Origin: Listeria monocytogenes | GTDB lineage: Bacteria > Bacillota > Bacilli > Lactobacillales > Listeriaceae | Reading direction: 5' to 3' | DNA: 64,000 nt | NCBI RefSeq assembly: GCF_041765605.1 | Contig: NZ_CP168900.1 | Coordinates: 1,690,001 to 1,754,000 of the forward strand | Shown here: positions 9,335 through 17,915 of the stretch, in pieces | How positions within the stretch are numbered: position 1 is the stretch's first letter | How the letters are laid out: each line of letters begins with the position of its first letter | The notes under the pieces: generated by a model | What the model saw: the letters and a program-made list of their open reading frames with translations, nothing else | What the model was told of the DNA's origin: nothing | The model's database searches: none | Translations under genes and position numbers: made by a program

Positions 9335-9355
9335 TAGTACTAAAATTAGTATAAT
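9333..9355 (+). promoter_or_regulatory. Promoter/operator region of the VOC gene: palindrome TTTAGTACTAAA and TATAAT
   Basis: A perfect 12-bp palindrome (9333-9344) lies directly upstream of a consensus -10 TATAAT (9350-9355), where a repressor would block RNA polymerase. The identical palindrome occurs at 9835-9846 before the ABC transporter, suggesting shared control. Confidence 0.55.
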
Positions 9356-9378
9356 GGAACAAGAATGGAGTTGATTCA

Positions 9379-9807
9379 ATGATACAAGCAACGGTTCCCT
9401 ACTTTACTTTTGACGGGGAGGCCACAGAAGCACTAGATTTTTATAAAAAAGTGTTTCAAGCAGAAATTACGCAAATGCGTTATTTTCACGAGCTGGAAGG
9501 ATTCTCAGGAGATAAAAAACAAGGAAAACGAATCCTCCATGCAAGACTTACGAAAGACGAGAAAGATTTATTTTATTTCTCCGACACGCTTGAAGGCGAA
9601 ACAGACGCGGGCAATCGCCTAGCACTTGCGGTGAATTTTAGTTCGGAAGCAGATTTTGTTCATGCTTTTGTCCTACTATCCAAAACCGGCACCGTCGAAA
9701 TTCCGATCCAAAATACATTTTGGGGCGCAAAATACGCGAAAGTAATCGACCACTACAGCATCGACTGGCATCTCAACTTAGAAAACGAGTCTACTACTAA
9801 AGTATGA
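9379..9807 (+). CDS. VOC/PhnB-like (glyoxalase-fold) protein
   Basis: A 142-residue protein that begins ATVPYFTFDGEATEALDFYKKVF, the pattern of the PhnB/YjdN-like branch of the vicinal-oxygen-chelate superfamily, and ends with a short DHYSIDWHLNL strand typical of that fold. These proteins are small beta-alpha-beta dimers; some bind antibiotics or metals, but most, including this one, have no assigned substrate. It has its own RBS (GGAG, 8 nt) and promoter and lies 80 bp before the ABC transporter operon with which it shares an upstream palindrome, hinting at a common stimulus. Confidence 0.75.
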   Translation: MIQATVPYFTFDGEATEALDFYKKVFQAEITQMRYFHELEGFSGDKKQGKRILHARLTKDEKDLFYFSDTLEGETDAGNRLALAVNFSSEADFVHAFVLLSKTGTVEIPIQNTFWGAKYAKVIDHYSIDWHLNLENESTTKV

Positions 9808-9834
9808 TTTTTACCCCTTCTCTAGCCGAATGTA

Positions 9835-9863
9835 TTTAGTACTAAAAAATAGTACACTAAAAT
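9835..9863 (+). promoter_or_regulatory. Promoter/operator of the ABC transporter operon: second TTTAGTACTAAA palindrome
   Basis: The 12-bp palindrome at 9835-9846 is followed by a half-like repeat TAGTACACTA (9850-9859) and a -10-like TAAAAT (9858-9863). With a 17-bp spacer the -35 would be TTTAGT inside the palindrome, so a protein bound here would cover the core promoter. Confidence 0.5.
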
Positions 9864-9888
9864 AGTGAGAGAAAAAAGGAGTGAGTTC

Positions 9889-10809
9889 ATGACTGAGACA
9901 GTTTTAAAATTAGAACATGTCACGAAAAAAATCGGGCAAAAAAATATTGTCCATGATATCAGCTTTGACATACATAAAGGAGAAGTATTTGGTTTACTTG
10001 GTCCAAATGGCGCAGGTAAAACAACTATTATCCGTTCAATCGTTGGCTTAATTCGTCGTTCAGAAGGTACTGTTTTTATTAATGGTAAAAATGTCGACAC
10101 AGAGTATAAAGCAGCGATTTCAGAAGTAGGTGCTATTATTGAAAATCCAGAATTTTACATGTATATGTCTGGATGGGCGAACTTAAAGCAATTCGCACGC
10201 ATGAGTCAAAAAAATATTACTGACGAACACATTCGTGAAATCGTTGAACTAGTAAAGCTTACTGGCGCTATTGACCAGAAAGTAAAAACATATTCTCTCG
10301 GTATGCGTCAACGTTTAGGTGTCGCACAAGCTTTAATTCATAGCCCTGCTTTACTTATCCTAGATGAACCAACGAACGGACTTGACCCACAAGGTATGGC
10401 CGAATTCAGAACCCTTATCCGTGATTTAGCAACAAAAGGTACTTCTGTTTTAATTTCTAGCCATTTACTTAGCGAGATTCAACAAATTACAGATCGATTC
10501 GCTATTATTAACAAAGGTGTTTTAACGCACACCGAAAAAATGAGTGACCTGCTTGAAAATCATGTCGCTGCTTATAAACTAAAAGTCAGCGATCCCGTAG
10601 CAACAACCACAGTTCTCACCACACTCCCAGTCAAACTTGTTGCTCAAAAAGAGGATTTATTCAAAATCGAAGTGGCTCATGAAGATGTGCATCTAATTGC
10701 TCGTGCGCTTATTCAAGCAAATATTGATTTATTAGAAATGGTTCCACTTCAAGCCTCCCTTGAAGAACGATTCCTCGAATTAACTAAAGGTGGAGGTGCA
10801 GAAGTATGA
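9889..10809 (+). CDS. ABC transporter ATP-binding protein
   Basis: A 306-residue ATPase. I start at ATG 9889, which has AAGGAG with 7-nt spacing, rather than the in-frame GTG at 9865. Walker A GPNGAGKTT, signature YSLGMRQRLGVA, Walker B LLILDEPTNGLDPQG and the H-loop SSHLLSE are intact, so it should be an active ATPase. The roughly 90-residue C-terminal extension is typical of BcrA/YtrB-like subunits that pair with ABC-2 permeases and often export peptides or lantibiotics. It overlaps the permease gene by 4 bp. Substrate unknown. Confidence 0.9.
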   Translation: MTETVLKLEHVTKKIGQKNIVHDISFDIHKGEVFGLLGPNGAGKTTIIRSIVGLIRRSEGTVFINGKNVDTEYKAAISEVGAIIENPEFYMYMSGWANLKQFARMSQKNITDEHIREIVELVKLTGAIDQKVKTYSLGMRQRLGVAQALIHSPALLILDEPTNGLDPQGMAEFRTLIRDLATKGTSVLISSHLLSEIQQITDRFAIINKGVLTHTEKMSDLLENHVAAYKLKVSDPVATTTVLTTLPVKLVAQKEDLFKIEVAHEDVHLIARALIQANIDLLEMVPLQASLEERFLELTKGGGAEV

Positions 10810-11873
10810 TAGCATTAGTAAAAAATGAATTTACCAAATTATTTTCCAGAAAATCAAGTTGGATTATGCAAATTGTCTTATTTGTAGCAGTTTTAGCTCT
10901 TGCTCTTCTAATGTTTTTTGTTAGTAAAATAGATACTAGTGGTGTTGAAGGCGGCGATGCAAGCAATGCCGGAATTACTGCTTATTACGATGATAAAGGT
11001 GCCCCGGTTAGCGAAGAAGAATATTGGAACTCCGCAGATAAAGACGGTAATCCTACGTATAAATCTGAAACGTTATCTTTAACTGATTCTGTTGCTTACT
11101 TAAAAACACAAGAACAAGCGGCTCCAACAAAAGAAGCCAAAGAAACTATCCAAAAACAAATTGATTTCTACCAAGCTTATGTTGATGCAGATGAAAAACC
11201 CGCTAGTAATTCAGCAGGTATTTCAAGCGCAGATTTCTTCGCTTCATTAGGTAGCTCAGGAGCAGTTGCGACAATGCTCGTTGTTGTCGTAGCAAGTATC
11301 ATCGTTGCGACAGAGTTTTCTGGAGGTACAATCAAACTCTTACTGACACGACCTTACTCTAGAAGCCAGATACTATTCTCCAAATACGTAATGTGCATCG
11401 TTTATAGCGTTATTAGCTCCATCACATTACTTGTAGCTAGCTTTATCTTTTCATTTATTCTACCAAAACAATCTATTTTCATGCCGCTCTCCCCTTCAAC
11501 GGGTGCAATGACTGCTTTCGAACATGCGTGGATGCTACTTGGTACGAACTTCTTACTGATGATCGTATACGCAACTATTGCTTTCTTCTTCTCCTCTGTC
11601 GTTCGTTCACAAGCACTTGCAGTTGGTGTCGGCGTTGGTGTACTATTCTCCGGTGGAATTATTCGCCAATTACTACCTCTTGCTATCGAAAAATACGATT
11701 GGATGAAATGGATTATCTTCAACTTGCTTAGCCTAAATGACACAGTTGGCGGTTCTAAAATCGCTGGTGGCCTAGCAGATTGGCAAATAATCGCCGGTCT
11801 AGGTGTTTATACAGCGATTATCCTTTTCTTCACTTTCTTCTTATTCAAAAAACGAGATGTCGCTTTAAGTTAA
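10806..11873 (+). CDS. ABC-2 type transporter permease
   Basis: A 355-residue integral membrane protein: one N-terminal transmembrane helix (about 19-38), an extracytoplasmic loop of roughly 120 residues rich in Glu/Lys/Asp, then about five helices from residue 155, beginning ATMLVVVVASIIVATEFSGGTIK. The TEFSGGTIKLLLTRPYSR segment is the usual ABC-2 motif of bacitracin/lantibiotic-resistance and membrane-stress permeases. It is translationally coupled to the ATPase gene and ends at a strong terminator. Whether it exports a drug, peptide or lipid cannot be told from sequence. Confidence 0.88.
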   Translation: MIALVKNEFTKLFSRKSSWIMQIVLFVAVLALALLMFFVSKIDTSGVEGGDASNAGITAYYDDKGAPVSEEEYWNSADKDGNPTYKSETLSLTDSVAYLKTQEQAAPTKEAKETIQKQIDFYQAYVDADEKPASNSAGISSADFFASLGSSGAVATMLVVVVASIIVATEFSGGTIKLLLTRPYSRSQILFSKYVMCIVYSVISSITLLVASFIFSFILPKQSIFMPLSPSTGAMTAFEHAWMLLGTNFLLMIVYATIAFFFSSVVRSQALAVGVGVGVLFSGGIIRQLLPLAIEKYDWMKWIIFNLLSLNDTVGGSKIAGGLADWQIIAGLGVYTAIILFFTFFLFKKRDVALS

Positions 11874-11880
11874 ATATTAA

Positions 11881-11907
11881 AAAGGCTGTCCGCATTGGAC
11901 AGCCTTT
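11881..11907. terminator. Bidirectional terminator
   Basis: AAAGGCTGTCC-GCATT-GGACAGCCTTT with T-runs on both strands, placed between the convergent ABC permease and LD-carboxypeptidase genes. Confidence 0.9.
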
Positions 11908-11909
11908 TT

Positions 11910-12884
11910 TTAATGCCTAATAATTTGAATTTTATCGGTCTGATTTGTATCAATTCTTGCAGTTCCGCCAATCGGGAATGTCGCAATTGGCTGTGTATGC
12001 CCAAAATCTGCACCAGATATAACTGGTATTTTTTGTAATGCTGTTTTTGTTTCAATAATATATGCTAATTTCTCCGCTGTCATCGCTGTCTTCTGTTGGA
12101 AACGACCGATTACCATCCCTTGAATTTCATCTGCACCAGGTTGACTAAGCAGCGATTCCAAATCGCGATCGAATGTTTCTGGAATAGTCATAAAATCATC
12201 TTCAATAAATAAAATGGTCCCCGCCAAGTTAGGCATGTATTCGGTTCCTTGGAGTAAATTAAGCGTACATAAGTTTCCTCCAATGATGATTCCTTCTGCC
12301 ACTCCAGGTTGCATAACAACTAGTCCTTCATTCGGGATGAAATTTCTATTCTCTTGGTCCAAATACCATTCGTCATCACTCCATGTAGCACTTTCTTTTA
12401 ACGCAAATGGTTCTTTTCGTAATAAACAATCGCTAAATGATTCCATTACATACTCCAAACCTTTTTCCATGGAAAAACTGGAAAAATGCGCTCCAGAATA
12501 AGTAATGAGTTCCGTTTGTGTGTAAATAGCCGTTGCTAAGGCTGTGATATCGGAGAAGCCACATAAAATTTTAGGATTTTCCGAAATTAAATCATAATCC
12601 AAATACGGCAACAATTGATTGCTATTAAAACCACCAATAACCGTCAAAATCGCTTTGACACTTGAATCATTAAAGGCTTCATGGATATCAGCAACACGCG
12701 AGCGAATGCTTGAACTCATCATGCAATCCATTTCTGCCACATGTTCGCCAAAAGTGACTTTAAAACCCATGTCAGTTAGGCGCTTAACGGCAATTTCCAC
12801 TTGATTGTCAGCCATAATACCGATAGAACGACTTGGTGCAATAATCCGAATTTCATCACCTTGTTTTAATTTTGCTGGAATCAT
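11910..12884 (-). CDS. LD-carboxypeptidase family protein (S66, LdcA/MccF-like)
   Basis: A 324-residue serine peptidase of family S66, whose members trim L,D-linked residues from murein tetrapeptides (LdcA) or detoxify microcin C-like compounds (MccF). The nucleophile elbow LCGFSDITAL (Ser about 111), an acidic residue in FIEDD (about 207-209) and the late histidine in DFGHTQP match the Ser-Glu-His triad arrangement. No signal peptide, so a cytoplasmic recycling or detoxification role fits. The start overlaps the tag stop by 4 bp. Which of the two activities it has is not settled. Confidence 0.85.
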   Translation of the reverse strand: MIPAKLKQGDEIRIIAPSRSIGIMADNQVEIAVKRLTDMGFKVTFGEHVAEMDCMMSSSIRSRVADIHEAFNDSSVKAILTVIGGFNSNQLLPYLDYDLISENPKILCGFSDITALATAIYTQTELITYSGAHFSSFSMEKGLEYVMESFSDCLLRKEPFALKESATWSDDEWYLDQENRNFIPNEGLVVMQPGVAEGIIIGGNLCTLNLLQGTEYMPNLAGTILFIEDDFMTIPETFDRDLESLLSQPGADEIQGMVIGRFQQKTAMTAEKLAYIIETKTALQKIPVISGADFGHTQPIATFPIGGTARIDTNQTDKIQIIRH

Positions 12885-13462
12885 TTAGAAGCCTCCCTAT
12901 TTAACGTATGGAATGGACATGAAAGCAAATGATCGTCAAGAATGCCAATTGCTTGTAAATAAGAATAAATAATCACTGGGCCCACAAACTTAAAACCACG
13001 TTTCTTTAAATCTTTACTAATTTTTTCTGATAGTTCTGTGCTAGCGGGTACTTGCCCCATGCCCTGCCATTCATTAATAATACGCTCATTATTCGTAAAA
13101 CCCCAAATATAGTTTGCAAATGAGCCGAATTCAGCTTGGACTTTTTGCGTAGCTAGGGCATTTGTACGAACTGCTTTCACTTTAAGACGATTCTTTACAA
13201 TAGCCGCTTCTTCGACAATCGTCGCCAGCTCATCGTCTGTTAGGCGTGCACATTTTTCAATATCAAAGTGAAAAAAAGCTTCTTGATAGGCTTTTCTTTT
13301 ATGTAAAATTAATCTCCATGAGAGTCCAGCTTGTGCTCCCTCTAAATTGAGCATTTCAAATAAATATGTGTCGTCTTTACTCGGAACACACCATTCTGTA
13401 TCATGATATTCTAGTTCAAACGGGTCATTAATCGACCAAGGGCAACGTAATTCTTCAGACAA
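12881..13462 (-). CDS. tag: DNA-3-methyladenine glycosylase I
   Basis: A 193-residue base-excision-repair enzyme that removes 3-methyladenine. Zinc-binding residues are visible as C7 (RCPW), H20 (YHDTEWC) and the C-terminal His/Cys of DDHLLSCPFH. The substrate-pocket segment FEMLNLEGAQAGLSW is nearly invariant in the family. Translation starts at TTG 13462, with AGGAGG 8 nt upstream. Coupled to the LD-carboxypeptidase gene by a 4-bp overlap. Confidence 0.95.
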   Translation of the reverse strand: MSEELRCPWSINDPFELEYHDTEWCVPSKDDTYLFEMLNLEGAQAGLSWRLILHKRKAYQEAFFHFDIEKCARLTDDELATIVEEAAIVKNRLKVKAVRTNALATQKVQAEFGSFANYIWGFTNNERIINEWQGMGQVPASTELSEKISKDLKKRGFKFVGPVIIYSYLQAIGILDDHLLSCPFHTLNREASK

Positions 13463-13474
13463 AGCGAGTTCCTC

Positions 13475-13708
13475 CTATATAGTTAAAATGTAATACACAC
13501 TGATCAAAACAGCCACAAATAGTCCGACGCAACTCCAAATTAGTCGTTTCTCTTTCCACTGACTAACTGCCACAGCAATGCTCAATGCTAAAAATAAAAA
13601 TAGTAGCCAGTTTGGAACGTCGGTGTGATAGTTGCTCGTAAAAATAAGATACCCTATTACTGCTGCAATTATTCCAGTCACTATAAAACTGATTTTCTGA
13701 TACCTCAT
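13475..13708 (-). CDS. Small membrane protein of unknown function
   Basis: A 77-residue protein starting at ATG 13708, which has AGGAGG with 9-nt spacing; a longer frame from TTG 13732 overlaps that site and is less likely. Three hydrophobic segments (about 6-24, 30-47 and 51-75) suggest a three-helix membrane protein with short loops. No recognisable domain. It precedes tag by 12 bp and may be cotranscribed. Confidence 0.65.
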   Translation of the reverse strand: MRYQKISFIVTGIIAAVIGYLIFTSNYHTDVPNWLLFLFLALSIAVAVSQWKEKRLIWSCVGLFVAVLISVYYILTI

Positions 13709-13770
13709 TCTCTCAAGCCTCCTATTAACCAATAATAAAACATACGTTCTGTTTTTGCAAGCGAAAATAA

Positions 13771-13803
13771 AAAAGAGACGAACTTTATTGCTCGCCTCTT
13801 TTT
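13771..13803 (-). terminator. Terminator of citB
   Basis: On the minus strand AAAAAGAGGCGAGC and GTTCGTCTCTTTTTT form a hairpin with a T-run just after the aconitase stop. Confidence 0.85.
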
Positions 13804-13807
13804 AAAG

Positions 13808-16510
13808 TTATTTCAATTTGCCACGAAGAACCATTGGTAAAATTCCGCCATGACGGTAATAGTCAATTTCTACTTCAGAGTCAAAACGTGCAAGTGCTTC
13901 AAAAGTGAAGCTTGAGCCGTCTTCACGGACAGCTGTTACTTTTACAAGGTCTCTTGGCGCTACCTCTTCACCGATTTCCACTTGCAAGCTTTCTGAGCCT
14001 GTTAAGCCAAGCGTTTCTGCGTCTTCGCCTGGTTGGAACTGAAGTGGTAAAACACCCATCATGACAAGGTTCGAACGATGAATCCGTTCATAGCTTTTCG
14101 CGATAACTGTTTTAATTCCTAGCAAGTTCGTTCCTTTGGCAGCCCAGTCACGTGAGGATCCCATTCCGTAATCGTCGCCAGCAAGAATGACTAAACCAGT
14201 ATTATTTTCGATATATTTTCTAGAAGCATCATAAATTGACATCACTTCACCTGTTGGCCAGTAAGTCGTATAGCCACCTTCTGTACCTGGTGCAATTTGA
14301 TTTTTGATACGGATATTCGCAAATGTCCCGCGCATCATCACATCATGATGACCACGACGAGAACCGTATGAGTTGAAATCACGAATTGCCACGCCTTCTT
14401 CTTGAAGGAATTTTCCAGCTGGGGTATCTTTGCCGATTGCTCCGGCTGGTGAAATATGGTCAGTTGTAACTGAATCACCAAATTTACCAATAACGCGGAG
14501 ACCAGATAAGCTTTCTACTTTGCCAGCTTCTTTTGCTAAATTATCAAAGAATGGTGGGTTCGCAATATACGTGGAGTTTTCATCCCATTTGTATAAGGCA
14601 TCTTCTGTTGTCTCAATCGCATTCCAAGCTTCGTTTTCATCAAATACATGGGCATATTGTTCACGGAAAAGTTCTGGTGTTACCGTTTCTTCTACTAATG
14701 CCTTCACTTCTTCTGAACTAGGCCAAATATCGTCTAAGAAGACTTCTTCGCCATTATTACCGCGTCCAATTGGTTCTGTTAGCATGTCGACATTTGTTGT
14801 CCCAGCAAGCGCATAGGCAACGACTAGTGGTGGTGAAGCTAGGAAGTTTGCTTTCACAAGTGCATGAATACGCCCTTCAAAGTTACGGTTACCACTTAAT
14901 ACTGCAGAAACAAGCAAATCACTGTCTTGTATTGCTTCTTCAATTTCTTCTTTTAATGGACCAGAATTACCGATACACGTTGTACAACCATAGCCAACAA
15001 GGTCAAACCCAAGTTTTTCTAAATATGGAAGTAATCCAGCTTTTTCCAAGTAACCTGTTACGACTTTGGAGCCTGGCGCTAAGGAAGTTTTCACGAATTT
15101 TGGTACTTCTAAGCCTTTTTCAACTGCTTTTTTAGCAACTAAACCAGCGCTTAACATAACATATGGGTTAGAAGTATTCGTACAACTTGTAATCGCCGCA
15201 ATGGCAACAGAACCAGTCTTCATAGTAGATTGATCGCCATTACCAAATGTAACAGTCACTTCTTTCTCTAAAGCCGATTTATCAAGACCGAAACCTTGGT
15301 TGCCTGCTTTGGCAGTAATCGATTCGCGGAATGTTTCTTTCATTTTCGAAAGTGGAATCAAATCTTGCGGACGTTTTGGTCCAGCCAAGTTTGGTTCAAT
15401 CGCAGAAAGATCAATTTCCACGATTTGTGTGTAGTTTGGTTCTACTTTTTCTGGTGTGAAGAATAAATCATTTGCTTCTAAATAAGCTTCTACTAGCTCG
15501 ATTTGTTCTTTGTCACGTCCAGTCAGTTTTAAATAATTAAGGGCTTCTTTATCTACTGGGAAGAACCCACAAGTCGCGCCGTATTCTGGAGCCATATTCG
15601 CAACGGTTGCACGGTCAGCAAGTGGCAGTGTCGCAACACCCGGACCATAAAACTCAACAAATTTGCCTACTACTTTTTGTTCCCGTAAGACTTGGGTAAC
15701 TTTTAGAGCGAAATCAGTTGCTGTTGCGCCGTTTGGTAAAGCACCTAGCAATTTCACACCGATAACTTCTGGAATTGGGAAGTAAGATGGTTGACCAAGC
15801 ATGCCGGCTTCTGCTTCAATACCGCCCACACCCCAACCTAATACACCAATACCGTTAATCATCGTCGTATGGCTATCTGTTCCGACAAGGGAATCTGGAA
15901 ACGCTACAAATTCGCCGTCTGCTACTTCATTCGCAATAACGACGTTTGCTAAATACTCTAAGTTAACTTGGTGAACGATACCTGTTGCGGGTGGTACTGC
16001 ACGATAGTTATCAAATGCTTTTTGCGCCCAATTTAAAAACTGGTAACGTTCCATGTTGCGCTTGAATTCGAGTTCCATATTGATTTTCAGTGCTTCTGGA
16101 TTCGCATAGCTGTCTACTTGCACCGAGTGATCGACGACTAAATCGACCGGGATTTCCGGATTGATTTTTTCAGGGTCGCCGCCAAGATCTGCCATGGCTT
16201 TACGTAAAGAAGCTAAATCAACTACTGCTGGAACACCTGTGAAATCTTGCAAAATAACACGAGCTGGTTTGAATGGTACTTCCCCTTCGTTGCCATCTTT
16301 AGACCAATGGGCTAAGTCTTCTACGTGAGAATCCTTAATTACTCTACCATCTGCTTGCCTTAGTACCGATTCCAGTAAAACACGTACAGAATAAGGTAAT
16401 TTCTCAATGTTTGTAAGCTTGTCCTCTTCTAAGGTTTTAAGTTTGTAGTAATGATACGTTTTGTCGTTCAGTTGAAATGATGCTTTTGCTTTTTCTTTCC
16501 AATTAGTCAT
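13808..16510 (-). CDS. citB: Aconitate hydratase (AcnA-type aconitase)
   Basis: A 900-residue [4Fe-4S] enzyme that isomerises citrate to isocitrate; homologues also act as an iron-responsive RNA-binding protein. Cluster cysteines occur in [10 protein letters not shown] and [13 protein letters not shown]; the swivel domain near the C-terminus carries [14 protein letters not shown] and [12 protein letters not shown]. An open frame extends upstream to 16654, but GAAGGAGG with 7-nt spacing points to ATG 16510, which restores normal AcnA length. Its promoter carries a CcpC-like site in the B. subtilis geometry. Monocistronic. Confidence 0.97.
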   Translation of the reverse strand: MTNWKEKAKASFQLNDKTYHYYKLKTLEEDKLTNIEKLPYSVRVLLESVLRQADGRVIKDSHVEDLAHWSKDGNEGEVPFKPARVILQDFTGVPAVVDLASLRKAMADLGGDPEKINPEIPVDLVVDHSVQVDSYANPEALKINMELEFKRNMERYQFLNWAQKAFDNYRAVPPATGIVHQVNLEYLANVVIANEVADGEFVAFPDSLVGTDSHTTMINGIGVLGWGVGGIEAEAGMLGQPSYFPIPEVIGVKLLGALPNGATATDFALKVTQVLREQKVVGKFVEFYGPGVATLPLADRATVANMAPEYGATCGFFPVDKEALNYLKLTGRDKEQIELVEAYLEANDLFFTPEKVEPNYTQIVEIDLSAIEPNLAGPKRPQDLIPLSKMKETFRESITAKAGNQGFGLDKSALEKEVTVTFGNGDQSTMKTGSVAIAAITSCTNTSNPYVMLSAGLVAKKAVEKGLEVPKFVKTSLAPGSKVVTGYLEKAGLLPYLEKLGFDLVGYGCTTCIGNSGPLKEEIEEAIQDSDLLVSAVLSGNRNFEGRIHALVKANFLASPPLVVAYALAGTTNVDMLTEPIGRGNNGEEVFLDDIWPSSEEVKALVEETVTPELFREQYAHVFDENEAWNAIETTEDALYKWDENSTYIANPPFFDNLAKEAGKVESLSGLRVIGKFGDSVTTDHISPAGAIGKDTPAGKFLQEEGVAIRDFNSYGSRRGHHDVMMRGTFANIRIKNQIAPGTEGGYTTYWPTGEVMSIYDASRKYIENNTGLVILAGDDYGMGSSRDWAAKGTNLLGIKTVIAKSYERIHRSNLVMMGVLPLQFQPGEDAETLGLTGSESLQVEIGEEVAPRDLVKVTAVREDGSSFTFEALARFDSEVEIDYYRHGGILPMVLRGKLK

Positions 16511-16556
16511 CCACGTTTCCTCCTTCAATTCTTGAAACGATTGGTCTCTCTCATCT

Positions 16557-16585
16557 ATTGTACTTAAAAACAAGCGATAAGTAAA
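16557..16585 (-). promoter_or_regulatory. Promoter of citB
   Basis: -35 TTTACT (16585-16580), 17-bp spacer, -10 TACAAT (16562-16557); predicted start near 16550. Confidence 0.75.
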
Positions 16586-16623
16586 CAAAGAGAATCCGCT
16601 ATATTTTGATAACTTTTTCTTAT
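16577..16623 (-). promoter_or_regulatory. CcpC operator (dyad plus half site) of citB
   Basis: A dyad ATAA-N7-TTAT (16609-16623) is centred about 66 bp upstream of the predicted start and a half site ATAA/TTAT (16577-16580) about 28 bp upstream. This is the layout known for CcpC, the citrate-responsive LysR-type repressor of citB in B. subtilis and Listeria. The regulator is inferred from motif and spacing. Confidence 0.7.
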
Positions 16624-16665
16624 AACAAAAAAATGAATGACAACGGAGTGCCATTCATCTGTATT

Positions 16666-17469
16666 TTATAAACCTAAATTGGTTAATGCTTGTTCTAGCG
16701 AGCCAAATGATTCGAGTTTTGAAATGTTAGAACCTACTTGGATTGTGCGTTGAGCGAAACTCGGACGCATACCAGAAAGTATTGGTACTAAGCCAATTAA
16801 TTTAAAAGATTGAATCATATCTTCCATATGTTTGGTTGCAAAATCATCTTTTAATACCGCACTGGAAAAATCAATGACAATCGTATCTAAATTCAACTTA
16901 TCCGCAGATTCTACAGCTTTTTCTTTCATGAAATAGCCCCTATCGTCATCCAAACTACCAACAATTGGTAAGACGCCGATAGAATCAGTGATAGGAATAA
17001 TTCGCGTGGATAACTGAATTATTTCTTTTCGCTGCGCCGCGACTTGATTTCTATTTTCTTGCATAAATCCTTCTAATAACTGTTGCTGAATCGATGAAAG
17101 TGTATCTTTTATGGCAAGCATAAATTGGATAATGTCAGCATCTGAATAGAAAACATTTTCTGTTTCCTTCCATTTGACTAAGCTAGTGATGATATATTTT
17201 TCGACTTCACTCATATGTTGATGGATTTTTCTAATATCGGTTTTATCATTGAAACGCCTTTTACCGATACTTTCAAAGTCGCGTTCCTTCACACCAGTTA
17301 TTACATCAATAATCATCCCACATGATGCGGTACTCAGCGCACGAATGGAGGCTTCCTCTTCTCCGCTACTAAGTCTTAATTTAAATTCATCTGTTTCACT
17401 ATAATAATTTTCATAAAACATATTCACTAACTCTGAACGACGACTAATCAAAAATTCCTTAATTTGCAT
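16666..17469 (-). CDS. RsbR paralogue (stressosome STAS-domain protein)
   Basis: A 267-residue protein: N-terminal non-haem-globin-like sensor (about 1-130), linker, and C-terminal STAS domain (about 150-267). These proteins form the stressosome with RsbS, which releases RsbT to activate sigma-B. In RsbRA the STAS phosphothreonines lie in DITG and ILTG contexts; here the aligned segments read VIDFSSAV and PILSGMRP, so both positions appear to be serine. Start chosen at ATG 17469 (AAAGGAG, 6-7 nt) instead of GTG 17487. Last gene of the SNF2-yflT-rsbR operon. It corresponds by position to L. monocytogenes lmo1642. Confidence 0.88.
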   Translation of the reverse strand: MQIKEFLISRRSELVNMFYENYYSETDEFKLRLSSGEEEASIRALSTASCGMIIDVITGVKERDFESIGKRRFNDKTDIRKIHQHMSEVEKYIITSLVKWKETENVFYSDADIIQFMLAIKDTLSSIQQQLLEGFMQENRNQVAAQRKEIIQLSTRIIPITDSIGVLPIVGSLDDDRGYFMKEKAVESADKLNLDTIVIDFSSAVLKDDFATKHMEDMIQSFKLIGLVPILSGMRPSFAQRTIQVGSNISKLESFGSLEQALTNLGL

Positions 17470-17492
17470 AAACTTCTCCTTTTTCACCGATA

Positions 17493-17915
17493 TTATCTTG
17501 CAAAAATTAAGATGTTATCTGCATGTAAATTTTCAATCATTTTATCCACTTGTTCTGCTGTTAAATCAAAGTCTTCTAATAATCTTTTTACCGATTTATC
17601 GTCTGTTTTTGAGAACCATTTAGCAAAGGGACCGGCAGCGTATAAAGCACCATACTTAGGATTGTACGCTTGTGGAATAACAATGGCTCCACTTAGAGAT
17701 TGTAGGATTCCAGAAATAATACCGAAAGCCTCTTCGTTAACTGGGCGTTCGATTTCGATATTTTCTTTTTCTGCTAAAGTTTCTAGGTTCTTGTTGTGTT
17801 TTGATTTGGCTAGAACAGAAATATCTTCTTTTTCATAGCCCTCACTTACTAATTTGCTGATGATTTCCTCTGCTGCCTCAACATTTTGAACTGCGAATAC
17901 TTCCCACTTTTTCAT
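17493..17915 (-). CDS. YflT-like general stress protein
   Basis: A 140-residue soluble protein whose first 70 residues (KKWEVFAVQNVEAAEE through EGYEKEDISVLAKSK) match the heat/salt-induced stress protein YflT domain; in B. subtilis YflT belongs to the sigma-B regulon. The mid-part includes a Gly-rich segment (GIISGILQSLSGAIVIPQAY) common in this family. Its ATG overlaps the SNF2 stop by one base (TAATG) and it lies 23 bp before an RsbR paralogue, so a stress link is supported both by domain and neighbour. Molecular function unknown. Confidence 0.75.
   Translation of the reverse strand: MKKWEVFAVQNVEAAEEIISKLVSEGYEKEDISVLAKSKHNKNLETLAEKENIEIERPVNEEAFGIISGILQSLSGAIVIPQAYNPKYGALYAAGPFAKWFSKTDDKSVKRLLEDFDLTAEQVDKMIENLHADNILIFAR

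Noticed and set aside
16511-16654. 48-codon N-terminal extension of aconitase
   Set aside because: It covers the citB promoter and CcpC site; the well-spaced Shine-Dalgarno is at ATG 16510.
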